Of a stretch of DNA of 64,000 bases, positions 1 through 8,220 are shown in pieces. Position numbers and translations under genes: made by a program. This stretch comes from G965212025 sp965212025 (GTDB lineage Bacteria > Pseudomonadota > Gammaproteobacteria > Poriferisulfidales > Oxydemutatoraceae), in NCBI GenBank assembly GCA_965212025.1, contig OZ243039.1:682001-746000 (forward strand). The letters run 5' to 3'. How positions within the stretch are numbered: position 1 is the stretch's first letter; every line of letters starts with the position of its first letter. The notes under the pieces were generated by a model. That model was given only the letters and a program-made list of their open reading frames with translations, ran no database searches and was not told the origin of the DNA.

Positions 1-474
1 CTCTGTTCGGACGGAAGCCGCTTCCTCCGGCTTTGCAGTGGGTTCCACAGGTGGCTGTTCGGAAGCACTTTCCTCCTGCATGATTTTGGCATCAGAAAAA
101 AAGTCCGAAAAAAGCAGGTACACGACAAATGCCACCACCACCAAGGTGCCAAAATACCTGATAAGCCTGAGTTGGCGCACATTTCCAACAATCAGCTGGG
201 CGTCTTCATTTTCCCCCCGTTCCTCATGATCCTTCAGTGCTTCCAGGATGGGTTCGGGATCAACACCAAGCAGGCGACTATAAGAATTGATGTAACCACG
301 AACAAAAACCTTGACAGGCAAGCGCCCGTAGTCACCAGACTCAAGAGCATGAATGGTTGCCACGGAAAGTTGCAGCTCATCAGCAATGGCCTTGACGTCC
401 AGATTCAATTTCTGGCGACGAGCCTTTAGCGATGAGTGTGGTGTTTTATCGTCTGATTCGTGCATAGTTCTCAT
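1..474 (-). CDS. rodZ: RodZ-like cytoskeletal HTH membrane protein (3' part lies outside the window)
   Basis: The 158 visible codons encode a helix-turn-helix domain of the RodZ type (about residues 15-80, including LSVATIHALESGDY and VFVRGYINSYSRLLGVDP), a basic stretch, one membrane segment (about residues 105-125, GTLVVVAFVVYLLF) and the start of an acidic, Pro/Glu-rich periplasmic part that runs off the window. RodZ links the MreB cytoskeleton to the elongation machinery and sets rod shape. The ATG overlaps the ndk stop by 4 nt (ATGA), which fixes the start and implies translational coupling. In many relatives rlmN and a pilW/pilF gene separate ndk from rodZ; here they are absent. The family is clear; the C-terminus cannot be judged. 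Confidence 0.85.
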   Translation of the reverse strand, partial: MRTMHESDDKTPHSSLKARRQKLNLDVKAIADELQLSVATIHALESGDYGRLPVKVFVRGYINSYSRLLGVDPEPILEALKDHEERGENEDAQLIVGNVRQLRLIRYFGTLVVVAFVVYLLFSDFFSDAKIMQEESASEQPPVEPTAKPEEAASVRTE

Positions 475-890
475 GCGTTTTTTGCTGCGGGGAAAAAGTA
501 AGCAATTTCGACGGCGGCTGTACCCGGCCCATCGGAACCATGCACCACATTTTCAGAAATACTTTTGCCATAAGCCGCGCGTATCGTCTCCGGTGCTGCC
601 TGAGCAGGATCAGTGGCTCCCATAACTTCCCGGTTTCTCAAGATCGCGTTTTCACCCTCCAGAACCGTCACCATGATCGACCCTGAACTCATATACGCCA
701 CCAAATCACTGAAAAACGGCCGGTCTTTGTGCACGCTGTAAAACTTCGCCGCCTCGGCCTGACTCAATCTTCGCATGCACGCTTCGACAATGCGCAAGCC
801 CACCGCTTCCAGTTTTGCGATCACCTTGCCAGACAGACCGGCAGCCACAGCCTCCGGCTTGATGATGGACAGTGTTCTTTCTATAGCCAC
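471..890 (-). CDS. ndk: nucleoside diphosphate kinase
   Basis: This 139-residue protein has the normal length and the full NDK pattern: an N-terminal ERTLSIIKPEAV strand, MSSGSIMVTVLEG in the middle, and the catalytic phospho-histidine in ENVVHGSDG near residue 117. It transfers the gamma phosphate between nucleoside triphosphates and diphosphates in the cytosol through a phosphohistidine intermediate, balancing (d)NTP pools. It sits between iscX (gap of 187 bp) and rodZ (4-nt overlap). The 187-bp gap to iscX may hold its own promoter, but I see no clear one. Identification is firm. Confidence 0.97.
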   Translation of the reverse strand: MAIERTLSIIKPEAVAAGLSGKVIAKLEAVGLRIVEACMRRLSQAEAAKFYSVHKDRPFFSDLVAYMSSGSIMVTVLEGENAILRNREVMGATDPAQAAPETIRAAYGKSISENVVHGSDGPGTAAVEIAYFFPAAKNA

Positions 891-1077
891 TTTATGCCCC
901 GTTCATTCGTTTTCTGCCCCTCGGAAGCTCCATATTCTGCATTCATCCGGACGAACACAACTCACAACATGCCATGGATGAACTGAAAACGCCGCCTTCC
1001 AGCGGCAAAAAGTAATCCGGGAAACCATTTTCCATACTGCACCACGACAAAACCCATAGCCCGTAAAAGGCAATGAC

Positions 1078-1278
1078 TCAGTTATGTTCTTCAATCCAGG
1101 CAGTCTGAATTGCTTCGAGTATCCGTTCCCCGCAATGCTGGGGGTCGTCATCGAATTCCTCCAAAGCACATACCCAGCCACGAAGGTCGGTAAACCGAAC
1201 CAGGCGCGGATCCCGGTCGCCGTACGCTTCTTCCAAAGCGATGGCAATCTCGTTACTGTCAGTCCACTTTAGACCCAT
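1078..1278 (-). CDS. iscX: IscX, small acidic Fe-S assembly protein
   Basis: A 66-residue acidic protein beginning MGLKWTDSNEIAIALEE, with the IscX-typical FTDLRGWVCALEEFDDDP and a C-terminal AIQTAWIEE helix. IscX (YfhJ) binds the cysteine desulfurase IscS and modulates Fe-S cluster assembly, possibly as an iron-dependent regulator. It follows fdx by 34 nt and is the last gene of the isc operon in the usual enterobacterial order. Length and sequence match the family closely. Confidence 0.95.
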   Translation of the reverse strand: MGLKWTDSNEIAIALEEAYGDRDPRLVRFTDLRGWVCALEEFDDDPQHCGERILEAIQTAWIEEHN

Positions 1279-1312
1279 AAGCTTGTCTCATGTTGGATTT
1301 CTGTCGCCAAAA

Positions 1313-1651
1313 CTAGTTGCTCTCGGAAACCATGTTTATAGTGTACTTTGGAATTTCCACCACCAAGTCCCCATGTCGGACTTTGGTCTGACAGCTTAGC
1401 CGCGAATCCGGCTCCAGACCCCATGCCTTGTCAAGGTAGTCCTCCTCCCGCTCAGAAGCTTCATCCAGGCTCTCCAGACCTTTGCGCATATACACATGGC
1501 AGGTCGTGCAGGCACAGGATTTTTCGCAAGCATGCTCAATTTCAATTTTATTTTGCAAAGCTACATCGCAGACACTCACGCCTTCCTCCGCTTGTACCGA
1601 CAAACCTTCGGGACACAATTTGTCGTGTGGCAAAAAAGTGACTTTCGGCAT
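1313..1651 (-). CDS. fdx: ISC-type [2Fe-2S] ferredoxin
   Basis: This 112-residue adrenodoxin-type ferredoxin has the four cluster ligands in ACEKSCACTTCHVY (C-x5-C-x2-C) and a fourth cysteine in RLSCQTKV. It supplies electrons for Fe-S cluster assembly on IscU. I start it at the ATG beginning MPKVTFLPHDKLCPEG, whose A is the last base of the hscA stop codon (TGATG). The reading frame extends 17 codons further upstream, but that part lies inside hscA and is not ferredoxin-like. It is translationally coupled to hscA and followed by iscX. Confidence 0.95.
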   Translation of the reverse strand: MPKVTFLPHDKLCPEGLSVQAEEGVSVCDVALQNKIEIEHACEKSCACTTCHVYMRKGLESLDEASEREEDYLDKAWGLEPDSRLSCQTKVRHGDLVVEIPKYTINMVSESN

Positions 1652-3528
1652 CAGGAATGATTCTTGACAGCATCTGGAGACTTCCCTTTCAGAACCTGGC
1701 ATATAGCACGGTTCATTCTTCTTGCAACGAAGGCTTCACTGCTTAGCTCAAGATTTTCAAGATTTTCGCGAATTTTATCCGGATCATTTCCATTCACAGC
1801 CCCCTGTAAACTATCTCGGGCAGAAAAAATATTTTCCCTTTCCTCAAGGGACAGCAACAGCTCCCCATCTTCCTGTATTCCTGAAGCAAGCGCTTCGAGC
1901 ACACGTGTCGCTTCTACACGCTGCTCAAGCAATTTGCGCTTTTGGGCATCAGCGCGGGAATGCGAAAAAGAATCTTTCAACATTTTTTCAATCTCCGCTT
2001 CGTTGAGCCCATAGCTGGGAATCACTTCTATTTCTGCTTTCACCTTCGTGGTTTTTTCCTCCGCAAGCACGCTCAGCAAAGCGTCCGCATCCACCTGAAA
2101 AGTGACCCGAATACGCGCCTGCCCACGACCCAGGGGAGGAATACCTCGCAATTCGAAACGGGCAAGCGAACGGCAATCACTGGCAAGCTCGCGATCTCCT
2201 TGTACGACATGAAATGATACGGCAGTCTGACCATCCTTCTGCGTCGTATATTCACGCGTCTGCAAACAGGGGATTGTGGAGTTACGCGTGATCAGCTTTT
2301 CTGTCAAGCCACCCATCGTTTCCAGCCCCAGTGAAAGCGGGATCACATCAAGTAGAAGAGGGACTTCCTCATCTTGGCGGTTACCAATCAGGACGTCGGC
2401 ATAAATCGCCGCTCCGTACGAAACAACCTTGTCAGGATCAATTTCCTGCAAAGGTTCTTTCCCCAATGCCTCGGCCACACGCTGCCTGAGCAAGGGCATT
2501 CTGGTCGAACCTCCCACAAGGATGAGTTCATCGATGTCTTTCGCTTCCAGGCCAGCATCCGCGATCGTTTCCAGGCAAATATCAACTGTCGTTTGTATCA
2601 GCGGTTCGACCAATGCATTCAATTCGCTACGGTCAACGTGAAATTCGCTGCTGCCCGTTGCCGGAAAGCTGATTCGCCCCTGCGCTTCTTCTGCATCGCT
2701 TAGCAGTTCTTTCATTTTTCTGGCCTCGCGCTCCACGGCTCTCAGCAACGGCTGATCATCTCCATACCCGATCCCTGATTTAGTCAACAAGCACTCGGCA
2801 AGCAGGCGATCAATATCATCTCCACCAAGCGCGGTATCACCTCCAGTCGCCAGTACGCGAAACATCCCTTCTTCCAGGCGCAGAATGGAAACATCAAAAG
2901 TTCCCCCGCCCAAGTCATAAACCAGCACGGTTCCCTCCGCTTTCGTGTCAAGACCGTATGCCATCGCCGCCGAAGTAGGCTCGTTCAACAAGCGCAACAC
3001 ATTGATCCCGGCGAGTTTGGCGGCATCTTTGGTCGCTTGCCGTTGCGCGTCGTTGAAGTACGCAGGCACAGTAATCACAGCACCGACGAGCGGCTCACCC
3101 TCAAAGTAATCCTCAGCCCGATTCTTGACTGTTCGCAAGATTTCCGCGGAGACATCCGTTGCAGTCCTTGAGCCGGCGACGGTGGACAAGCGAATAACTT
3201 TCCCGGAATTTTCTTCCAGCTTCCATGGAAAGCGCGAGCGAAGTGCTTTCACTTCTTCCGGGGCACGTCCGAGCAAGCGCTTTGCCGAAAAAACCGTGTT
3301 TTCCGGATCCGCCACTACCCCGGCAATCGCCTCCTCTCCTACCAGGCTCTTCCCATCCTTCAAAAATCGCACAACCGAAGGCAGTGAATGCCCACCTTGT
3401 GCATCTTTCAAAGTAACGGGCACACCATTTCTGGCAACAGCAACCAGAGTATTCGTGGTTCCCAAGTCAATTCCCACAGCGGCGCGGCGGCTAGGGGAAC
3501 CGGGTTCGCTAATCTCTAGCAGCGCCAC
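1651..3528 (-). CDS. hscA: Fe-S assembly Hsp70 chaperone HscA
   Basis: This 625-residue Hsp70 has the ATPase domain (AVGIDLGTTNTLVAVA near residue 18; VYDLGGGTFDVS; LVGGSTRMP) followed by the substrate-binding beta domain (VIPLSLGLETMGG) and a helical lid. HscA is the specialised chaperone that, with HscB, releases clusters from IscU by binding its LPPVK loop, a motif present in the iscU product here. Its start lies 20 nt inside the end of hscB and its stop overlaps the fdx start, so hscB-hscA-fdx should be co-translated. Length and motifs are normal. Confidence 0.97.
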   Translation of the reverse strand: MALLEISEPGSPSRRAAVGIDLGTTNTLVAVARNGVPVTLKDAQGGHSLPSVVRFLKDGKSLVGEEAIAGVVADPENTVFSAKRLLGRAPEEVKALRSRFPWKLEENSGKVIRLSTVAGSRTATDVSAEILRTVKNRAEDYFEGEPLVGAVITVPAYFNDAQRQATKDAAKLAGINVLRLLNEPTSAAMAYGLDTKAEGTVLVYDLGGGTFDVSILRLEEGMFRVLATGGDTALGGDDIDRLLAECLLTKSGIGYGDDQPLLRAVEREARKMKELLSDAEEAQGRISFPATGSSEFHVDRSELNALVEPLIQTTVDICLETIADAGLEAKDIDELILVGGSTRMPLLRQRVAEALGKEPLQEIDPDKVVSYGAAIYADVLIGNRQDEEVPLLLDVIPLSLGLETMGGLTEKLITRNSTIPCLQTREYTTQKDGQTAVSFHVVQGDRELASDCRSLARFELRGIPPLGRGQARIRVTFQVDADALLSVLAEEKTTKVKAEIEVIPSYGLNEAEIEKMLKDSFSHSRADAQKRKLLEQRVEATRVLEALASGIQEDGELLLSLEERENIFSARDSLQGAVNGNDPDKIRENLENLELSSEAFVARRMNRAICQVLKGKSPDAVKNHS

Positions 3529-4072
3529 CTTGAGTGCTCCGTAGTCCGGACTTAATTTCCTTTTTCAATTTTTTAAGAAATTGCATTTTCTGCACTGTGG
3601 CTTCGGCATCCAGAAATCGTTTCTCTCTATATTCGTTTTCGAACCTGGACACCACTTCGGCAACGCACGCATTGACATAATCATCAAGCTTCTCCATGGC
3701 TTTTACAGGCTCAGAAGACTGCCTGCATAATTGCAACTGCTCGCGTAAATCCATTTGCTCGGCCAGGAAGGTCACATCCGACACTGTCTGCTCCCCGTCT
3801 GACACCACCCCTTCAAGTTCCAATAGATACGCAGCTCGCTCGGCTTCATCATTGAGTACCAGATAGGCCTTGTTGAGGTGCGCAGTTGCCAGCAGAGCCA
3901 TGCGTCGTTCTTTCGCCCCGGCCGCCGCGAAGCGATCCGGGTGCACTAGCAGCAACAGCTTGTGATACGTACTCTCCAAACGGGGAGCATCCAAGCGAAT
4001 ACTGCGATCGCAGCCAAGCAGGGAAAAGTAGTCGCCGTCAAAAAGACTTTGAGGAAACATCTCTTTATCCAA
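3509..4072 (-). CDS. hscB: J-domain co-chaperone HscB
   Basis: This 187-residue protein has an N-terminal J domain with the HPD motif in LLLVHPDRFAAAG (about residue 43) and a C-terminal helical domain that in this family binds IscU. It stimulates the HscA ATPase and delivers IscU to it. The C-terminus is basic (KKLKKEIKSGLRS). It overlaps hscA by 20 nt and follows iscA by 59 nt. The family is clear from sequence and context. Confidence 0.95.
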   Translation of the reverse strand: MDKEMFPQSLFDGDYFSLLGCDRSIRLDAPRLESTYHKLLLLVHPDRFAAAGAKERRMALLATAHLNKAYLVLNDEAERAAYLLELEGVVSDGEQTVSDVTFLAEQMDLREQLQLCRQSSEPVKAMEKLDDYVNACVAEVVSRFENEYREKRFLDAEATVQKMQFLKKLKKEIKSGLRSTQGGAARD

Positions 4073-4131
4073 ACAGCCAACCGGGAAGCCATGCTCCGAA
4101 AGTTGCGAGAAAGCAGCTGTGCAAGATCAGA

Positions 4132-4506
4132 TTAAGTGCTGAAACTCTCTCCGCAGCCACAACGAGCCTTCTCGTTCGGGTTAATAAACCGAAATCCCTC
4201 GTTTAATCCTTCCCGGGAAAAATCCAGCGTGGTTCCTTCCAAATACACCAGACTTTTTTCGTCCACCACGATCTTTACACCGCGATCTTCAAACACCGTG
4301 TCACCGACACCAACCTTGTCCACGTACTCAAGGGTGTAGGAAAGTCCCGAGCAACCAGTCGTTCGAACACCAAGGCGGACGCCAAGACCACTCCCGCGCT
4401 TTTCCACGAAGCGACTGACTCTATCAGCCGCCACGGCACTTAAAGTGATGCCCGCTGAATCAGATGCTTTGTTCGCCAAGATCCCTCTGCTTCCGCTTGT
4501 AATCAC
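4132..4506 (-). CDS. iscA: A-type Fe-S carrier IscA
   Basis: The protein has the three conserved cysteines of A-type carriers: one in RTTGCSGLSY and two in the C-terminal CGCGES. The EGLNEGFRFINPN segment is characteristic of IscA. It receives clusters from IscU and passes them to targets. The longest frame starts at a GTG (124 aa) that overlaps iscU by 47 nt and adds about 17 residues to the family norm. A TTG at 4479, preceded by AGAGGG, would give a more usual length. Family assignment is firm; the start is uncertain. Confidence 0.93.
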   Translation of the reverse strand: MITSGSRGILANKASDSAGITLSAVAADRVSRFVEKRGSGLGVRLGVRTTGCSGLSYTLEYVDKVGVGDTVFEDRGVKIVVDEKSLVYLEGTTLDFSREGLNEGFRFINPNEKARCGCGESFST

Positions 4507-4861
4507 TGACCGCCGCCTTGATGGCGTCCTCAGCCAAAACAGAGCAGTGAATTTTTACCGGCGGCAAAGACAGCTCTTCAACAATCTCGTGGTTCTTTAT
4601 CTGTTCCGCCTGCTCCAAAGTCCTGCCTCGCACCCACTCCGTCAACAAGCTCGACGATGCTATCGCAGAGCCGCAACCGTAAGTTTTGAAACGAGCGTCC
4701 TCTATAACACCGTCAGAACCCACCTTGATTTGCAACTTCATAACGTCCCCACAGGCAGGGGCTCCTACCATACCGGTTCCGATGGTCGGCTCCGATACGT
4801 CAAAAGACCCAACATTGCGCGGGTTTTCGTAATGATCCAAAACTTTTTTTCCGTAAGACAT
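4460..4861 (-). CDS. iscU: Fe-S cluster scaffold IscU
   Basis: This 133-residue scaffold has the three cluster cysteines in GAPACGD, YGCGSAIAS and HCSVLAEDAI, the Asp after the first Cys, and the HscA-binding LPPVK loop. Clusters are built on it from IscS-derived sulfur and iron and then released by HscA/HscB. It lies 45 nt downstream of iscS and overlaps the start region of iscA. All key residues are present. Confidence 0.98.
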   Translation of the reverse strand: MSYGKKVLDHYENPRNVGSFDVSEPTIGTGMVGAPACGDVMKLQIKVGSDGVIEDARFKTYGCGSAIASSSLLTEWVRGRTLEQAEQIKNHEIVEELSLPPVKIHCSVLAEDAIKAAVSDYKRKQRDLGEQSI

Positions 4862-4906
4862 AATATTAACTCCTCTAAAACAGGTACAACTTGCAGGCTG
4901 CGCACA

Positions 4907-6139
4907 TCAGTGGGTAGCCCAGTCAATCGTACTTAAATCTATACCATCTTCATACATCTCCCACAAAGGAGACATCGACCGTAATTTTTCTACGGAATCC
5001 CTGACCAGCGAGACGGTATAGTCAATCTCCCCGGCAGTTGTGTAGCGACCAACTGAAAAACGAATGGAGCTATGCGCCAACTCGTCGTTTCTGCCCAAAG
5101 CGCGTAATACATAACTCGGTTCCAGTGAAGCCGAAGTGCACGCGGAACCGCTGGACACTGCAATGCCTTTCAGCGCCATGATCAGTGATTCTCCCTCAAC
5201 ATGGTTGAAACTCACGTTCAGGTTATTGGAAACCCGATGTTCCATATCCCCATTGAGATACACTTCCTCCATCCCCTTTAGACCATTCCACAAACGGTCG
5301 CGCAAACCTGCGAAACGTTCAGGTTCGGTCGACATTCCCTCGTGGGCGATACGAAACGCTTCTCCTATTCCCACAATCTGGTGAGTCGGCAAAGTTCCGG
5401 AACGCATGCCGCGTTCATGGCCACCCCCGTGCATCTGGGCTTCAATGCGAGCGCGGGGCTTGCGTCGAACGTACAAGGCGCCAATCCCCTTGGGGGCATA
5501 CACCTTGTGCCCGGAAAAGCTCATGAAATCCACCGGAGTTTCGGCGAGATTGATCGGCACCTTTCCGGCACTTTGAGCCGCATCCACGTGAAACAGAATG
5601 TTACGTTCCCGCAACATCTGCCCAATCTTGCCAATATCCTGAATCACCCCGATTTCGTTATTCACGTGCATGACTGAAACCAGAACCGTATCATCACGCA
5701 GCAACCCTTCCAGACGTTCGATATCCAGCAACCCACTTGGCATCGGCTCAATGTAATCCACATCGTAACCCTGCCGCTCCAGTTGCCGGCAAGTATCCAG
5801 CACGGCTTTGTGCTCTGTTTTCACAGTCACAACGTGCTTCCCTTTCTTGCTGTAAAAGTGCGCCGCACCTTTAATCGCCAGGTTATCCGACTCCGTGGCA
5901 CCACTCGTCCAGACAATTTCCCGAGGATCAGCACCAATCAGCTCTGCCACCTGTTCGCGAGCTGTCTGTACAAGCTTTTCGGCCTTCCACCCAAACTCGT
6001 GACTACGCGATGCAGGGTTACCATACGCCCCGCTGCGAGTCATGCACTGCATCATTTTCTCTGCCACCCGCTCATCGACAGGCGTAGTCGAGTTGTAGTC
6101 CAAATAAACGGGGGACTCCGCTTCAATTATTTTCGCCAT
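4907..6139 (-). CDS. iscS: cysteine desulfurase IscS
   Basis: This 410-residue PLP enzyme converts cysteine to alanine and hands persulfide sulfur to IscU and to tRNA-thiolation partners. Visible landmarks are the N-terminal YLDYNSTTPVD, the PLP-binding lysine in SFSGHKVYAPKG and the catalytic cysteine loop SSGSACTSASLEPS. It is the first gene of the isc operon here. The iscR regulator that usually precedes it is missing: a 211-bp spacer and then an unrelated gene lie upstream. Length and motifs are normal for IscS rather than SufS. Confidence 0.98.
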   Translation of the reverse strand: MAKIIEAESPVYLDYNSTTPVDERVAEKMMQCMTRSGAYGNPASRSHEFGWKAEKLVQTAREQVAELIGADPREIVWTSGATESDNLAIKGAAHFYSKKGKHVVTVKTEHKAVLDTCRQLERQGYDVDYIEPMPSGLLDIERLEGLLRDDTVLVSVMHVNNEIGVIQDIGKIGQMLRERNILFHVDAAQSAGKVPINLAETPVDFMSFSGHKVYAPKGIGALYVRRKPRARIEAQMHGGGHERGMRSGTLPTHQIVGIGEAFRIAHEGMSTEPERFAGLRDRLWNGLKGMEEVYLNGDMEHRVSNNLNVSFNHVEGESLIMALKGIAVSSGSACTSASLEPSYVLRALGRNDELAHSSIRFSVGRYTTAGEIDYTVSLVRDSVEKLRSMSPLWEMYEDGIDLSTIDWATH

Positions 6140-6167
6140 AAACCATTAACCTCAAATTAACCATCCT

Positions 6168-6206
6168 TGCCTACTCCATACGACACACGGACGGGTAGGC
6201 ATTATG
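6168..6206 (-). promoter_or_regulatory. possible iscS promoter -10 and overlapping 7-bp inverted repeat
   Basis: On the minus strand a CATAAT hexamer (6201-6206) is followed at once by the inverted repeat TGCCTAC/GTAGGCA (arms 6195-6201 and 6168-6174, 20 nt apart). This lies about 30-65 nt ahead of the iscS start, where an operator would be expected. No good -35 is visible, and the repeat does not match the IscR consensus as I know it. Regulation is an inference. Confidence 0.3.
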
Positions 6207-6350
6207 GAACAAAACCACAAGAACTTCCATACCCGCAACACGGAAAACACCTGATTGGGAATAACCTTCCTTGTCAGACACCGGACACAAAAACGCACCC
6301 AATGACCCGGCTTTTATGTTGGGCATTTCTCTGCGTACACGAGCCCTCCC

Positions 6351-7584
6351 CTAAGAACCCGGCAAAGGAATAATGTGCAACTTGTTTTCTTTAAACGAAG
6401 GCAAAACCATAAAACCCCGATTCTTGTCCAAAGCGAAATCTGCTGGCGAGGGGATGTCCTTGACCACTACCTCAGCTTCTTTGCCCAACTCAATCCTGTA
6501 TACCCCGCCAAGTCCCCAACTGGAAACGTACAGTGAGCCGTCATCATCTTTTTCAATACCATCCAGATTATTTTCGGGAAGACTGCTCAGCAGAGTCTTC
6601 TCGCCGCGCCTGGTCACCCTGTAGACTTCTGCCTCGGGATGAAAGTTCACAACCAGCACGTTGCCGTCGCTCTCACAAAATACTCCGTTGGGATGCCTGA
6701 GATCAGGAGACGCCACCACAGTTTTGACTGTTCCATCAGAAAAGACCCGATAAATCGCATCTTTCATTGAGTCAGAAAAATCCGGGTTGAAGCCGCTGTC
6801 AGACACGATGACAGAACCATCGGGAGCCGCACAGACATCGTTCAGAAAAGTGCTTCCGGGAATGGGGATCGGACGTCCAAGCGACTTGCCCGTGGCGGAA
6901 TAAAAGCGGCGCATGGTGTCAATATCCGCCACCCATAACACACCATTACTGATCGCCATCCCTTTCGGAGCATTCAAAGTGACTCCGTTCTCCCCACCGC
7001 TAGCCCAGCGTTTCACCTTGAAGCCATCGGCAGGATCAACAACAAGGATGTAGCCGTTGTTATCCGCCTCGCTCGGGGAGCCATTAATGTTTGAAACCAG
7101 ATAAACATCCCTGTTCTGATCGTAAACAACGGACTCTGGAACAGCCAGTCCTTCTGAAATTACCGTCCCGGCAACAGCTGAGGCACCGGTTGCAAGCATT
7201 GGCCTGAGCTTCAGGCTCCTTGGCTTCCTCTGCGGCACCGGTTGCATCTGCAGCATTGGCCTGAGCTTCAGGCTCCTTGGCTTCCTCTGCGGCACCGGTT
7301 GCATCTGCAGCATTGGCCTGAGCTTCAGGCTCCTTGGCTTCCTCTGCGGCACCGGTTGCATCTGCAGCATTGGCCTGAGCTTCAGGCTCCTTGGCTTCCT
7401 CTGCGGCACCGGTTGCATCTGCAGCATTGGCCTGAGCTTCAGGCTCCTTGGCTTCCTCTGCGGCACCGGTTGCATCTGCAGCATTGGCCTGAGCTTCAGG
7501 CTCCTTGGCTTCCTCTTCAACAGTGCAGGCAAACAAAAACAAGGCACACGCCAACAATATCCATTTTTGACAATTTCGAAACAT
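6351..7584 (-). pseudogene. lipoprotein with 19-residue repeats fused to an SMP-30-like beta-propeller, split by a frameshift
   Basis: The N-terminal frame starts at MFRNCQKWILLACALFLFACTV, a lipoprotein signal peptide with lipobox LFAC, followed by five full and one partial copies of a 19-residue Ala/Glu-rich repeat (EEAKEPEAQANAADATGA plus Ala). The rest, in another frame to 6351, is an SMP-30/gluconolactonase-like six-bladed propeller (LNAPKGMAISNGVLWVADID, HPNGVFCESDGNVLVVNF, NNLDGIEKDDDGSLYVSSW). The frames are separated by a 5-nt deletion in the last repeat near 7195; restoring it yields a continuous ...ADATGASAVAGT... protein. This is either a real inactivation, a phase switch or a sequencing error. 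The likely role is a surface or periplasmic lactonase-like protein on a flexible stalk. Confidence 0.7.
7182..7515 (-). repeat. 57-bp tandem repeat (about 6 copies) in a lipoprotein gene
   Basis: Unit starts are at 7203, 7260, 7317, 7374, 7431 and 7488 (the last partial), plus a degenerate partial unit at 7182-7202 that lacks 5 nt. The full copies are essentially identical, which points to recent slippage or gene conversion. Because 57 is a multiple of three, copy-number change keeps the frame; only the 5-nt loss breaks it. The repeat is open in several frames, which creates misleading reading frames on both strands. Confidence 0.95.
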
Positions 7585-7675
7585 AGACCCTAGCCCTCCA
7601 TGCATACATATAACCTGGACACGTCATCATGGTTGCCGAAAGCTAAAAGCGCAAGAGGCTTCCCCGCTAAAGTCG

Positions 7676-8182
7676 TCATAATTTCGGCAGCAAATCAGCC
7701 AGGTTGCATGGCTTGGTTTCTCTGTCCAACTGCTTGCGAATCAACTCATCCCACGCCTGAGCGCAGGCTCCACGGGAACCGGGCAGGCAGAAAATGTATT
7801 TCCGGTTTGCCACTCCGGCCAGCGCCCGCGATTGCATGGATGAGGTGGCAATGGTTTTGAAAGAAAGCGCCCGGAACATCTCGCCAAAACCATTAATTCT
7901 TTTATCAAGCAAGGGGGCAATCGCTTCCGGCGTCACGTCACGTACCGCGAACCCGGTACCACCGGTCGTGATAATGACATCCAGCCGATCCTGTATGAGC
8001 CACTGCGAGATCATGGCGCGAATCTGGTAAAGGTCATCTTTTACAATGGCGGTCGCAAAGCACTCGTGGCCAGCACCGCACAAACGTTTTACCAACAAAG
8101 GCCCAGACGTGTCGGTGTCCCGGTTACGCGTGTCCGACACCGTCAAAATGGCGATTTTCAATGCTGGCAAGTCCTGTGGCAT
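7676..8182 (-). CDS. moaB: MoaB/Mog-type molybdopterin adenylyltransferase family protein
   Basis: A MoaB-fold protein of about 168 residues: KIAILTVSDTRNRDTDTSG at the N-terminus, the MPT-binding ITTGGTGFAVRDVTPEA loop, and FCLPGSRGACAQAWDELI near the C-terminus. It acts in molybdenum cofactor synthesis, adenylating molybdopterin or serving as a MoaB-type paralogue. I prefer the ATG at 8182: the frame can extend to a TTG at 8209, but a minus-strand TATAAT at 8199-8204 falls inside that extension and looks like the promoter -10. It is divergent from moaE with almost no spacer. Confidence 0.9.
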   Translation of the reverse strand: MPQDLPALKIAILTVSDTRNRDTDTSGPLLVKRLCGAGHECFATAIVKDDLYQIRAMISQWLIQDRLDVIITTGGTGFAVRDVTPEAIAPLLDKRINGFGEMFRALSFKTIATSSMQSRALAGVANRKYIFCLPGSRGACAQAWDELIRKQLDRETKPCNLADLLPKL

Positions 8183-8198
8183 CATAGTGGGTGCGGCG

Positions 8199-8204
8199 AT
8201 TATA
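8199..8204 (-). promoter_or_regulatory. TATAAT -10 element for moaB
   Basis: A perfect -10 hexamer on the minus strand, 17 nt upstream of the preferred moaB ATG. No convincing -35 is seen at 16-18 nt. A start here would give a very short leader. Confidence 0.35.
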
Positions 8205-8220
8205 ACCAAAGCGAGGCACC

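Noticed and set aside
6140..6350. An IscR operator or small iscR remnant upstream of iscS
   Set aside because: The inverted repeat does not match the IscR consensus and no HTH-coding frame is present.
7242..7586. A 114-codon plus-strand frame made of 19-residue repeats
   Set aside because: It is the mirror of the 57-bp coding repeat, which contains no stop in several frames; no ribosome site or family resemblance.
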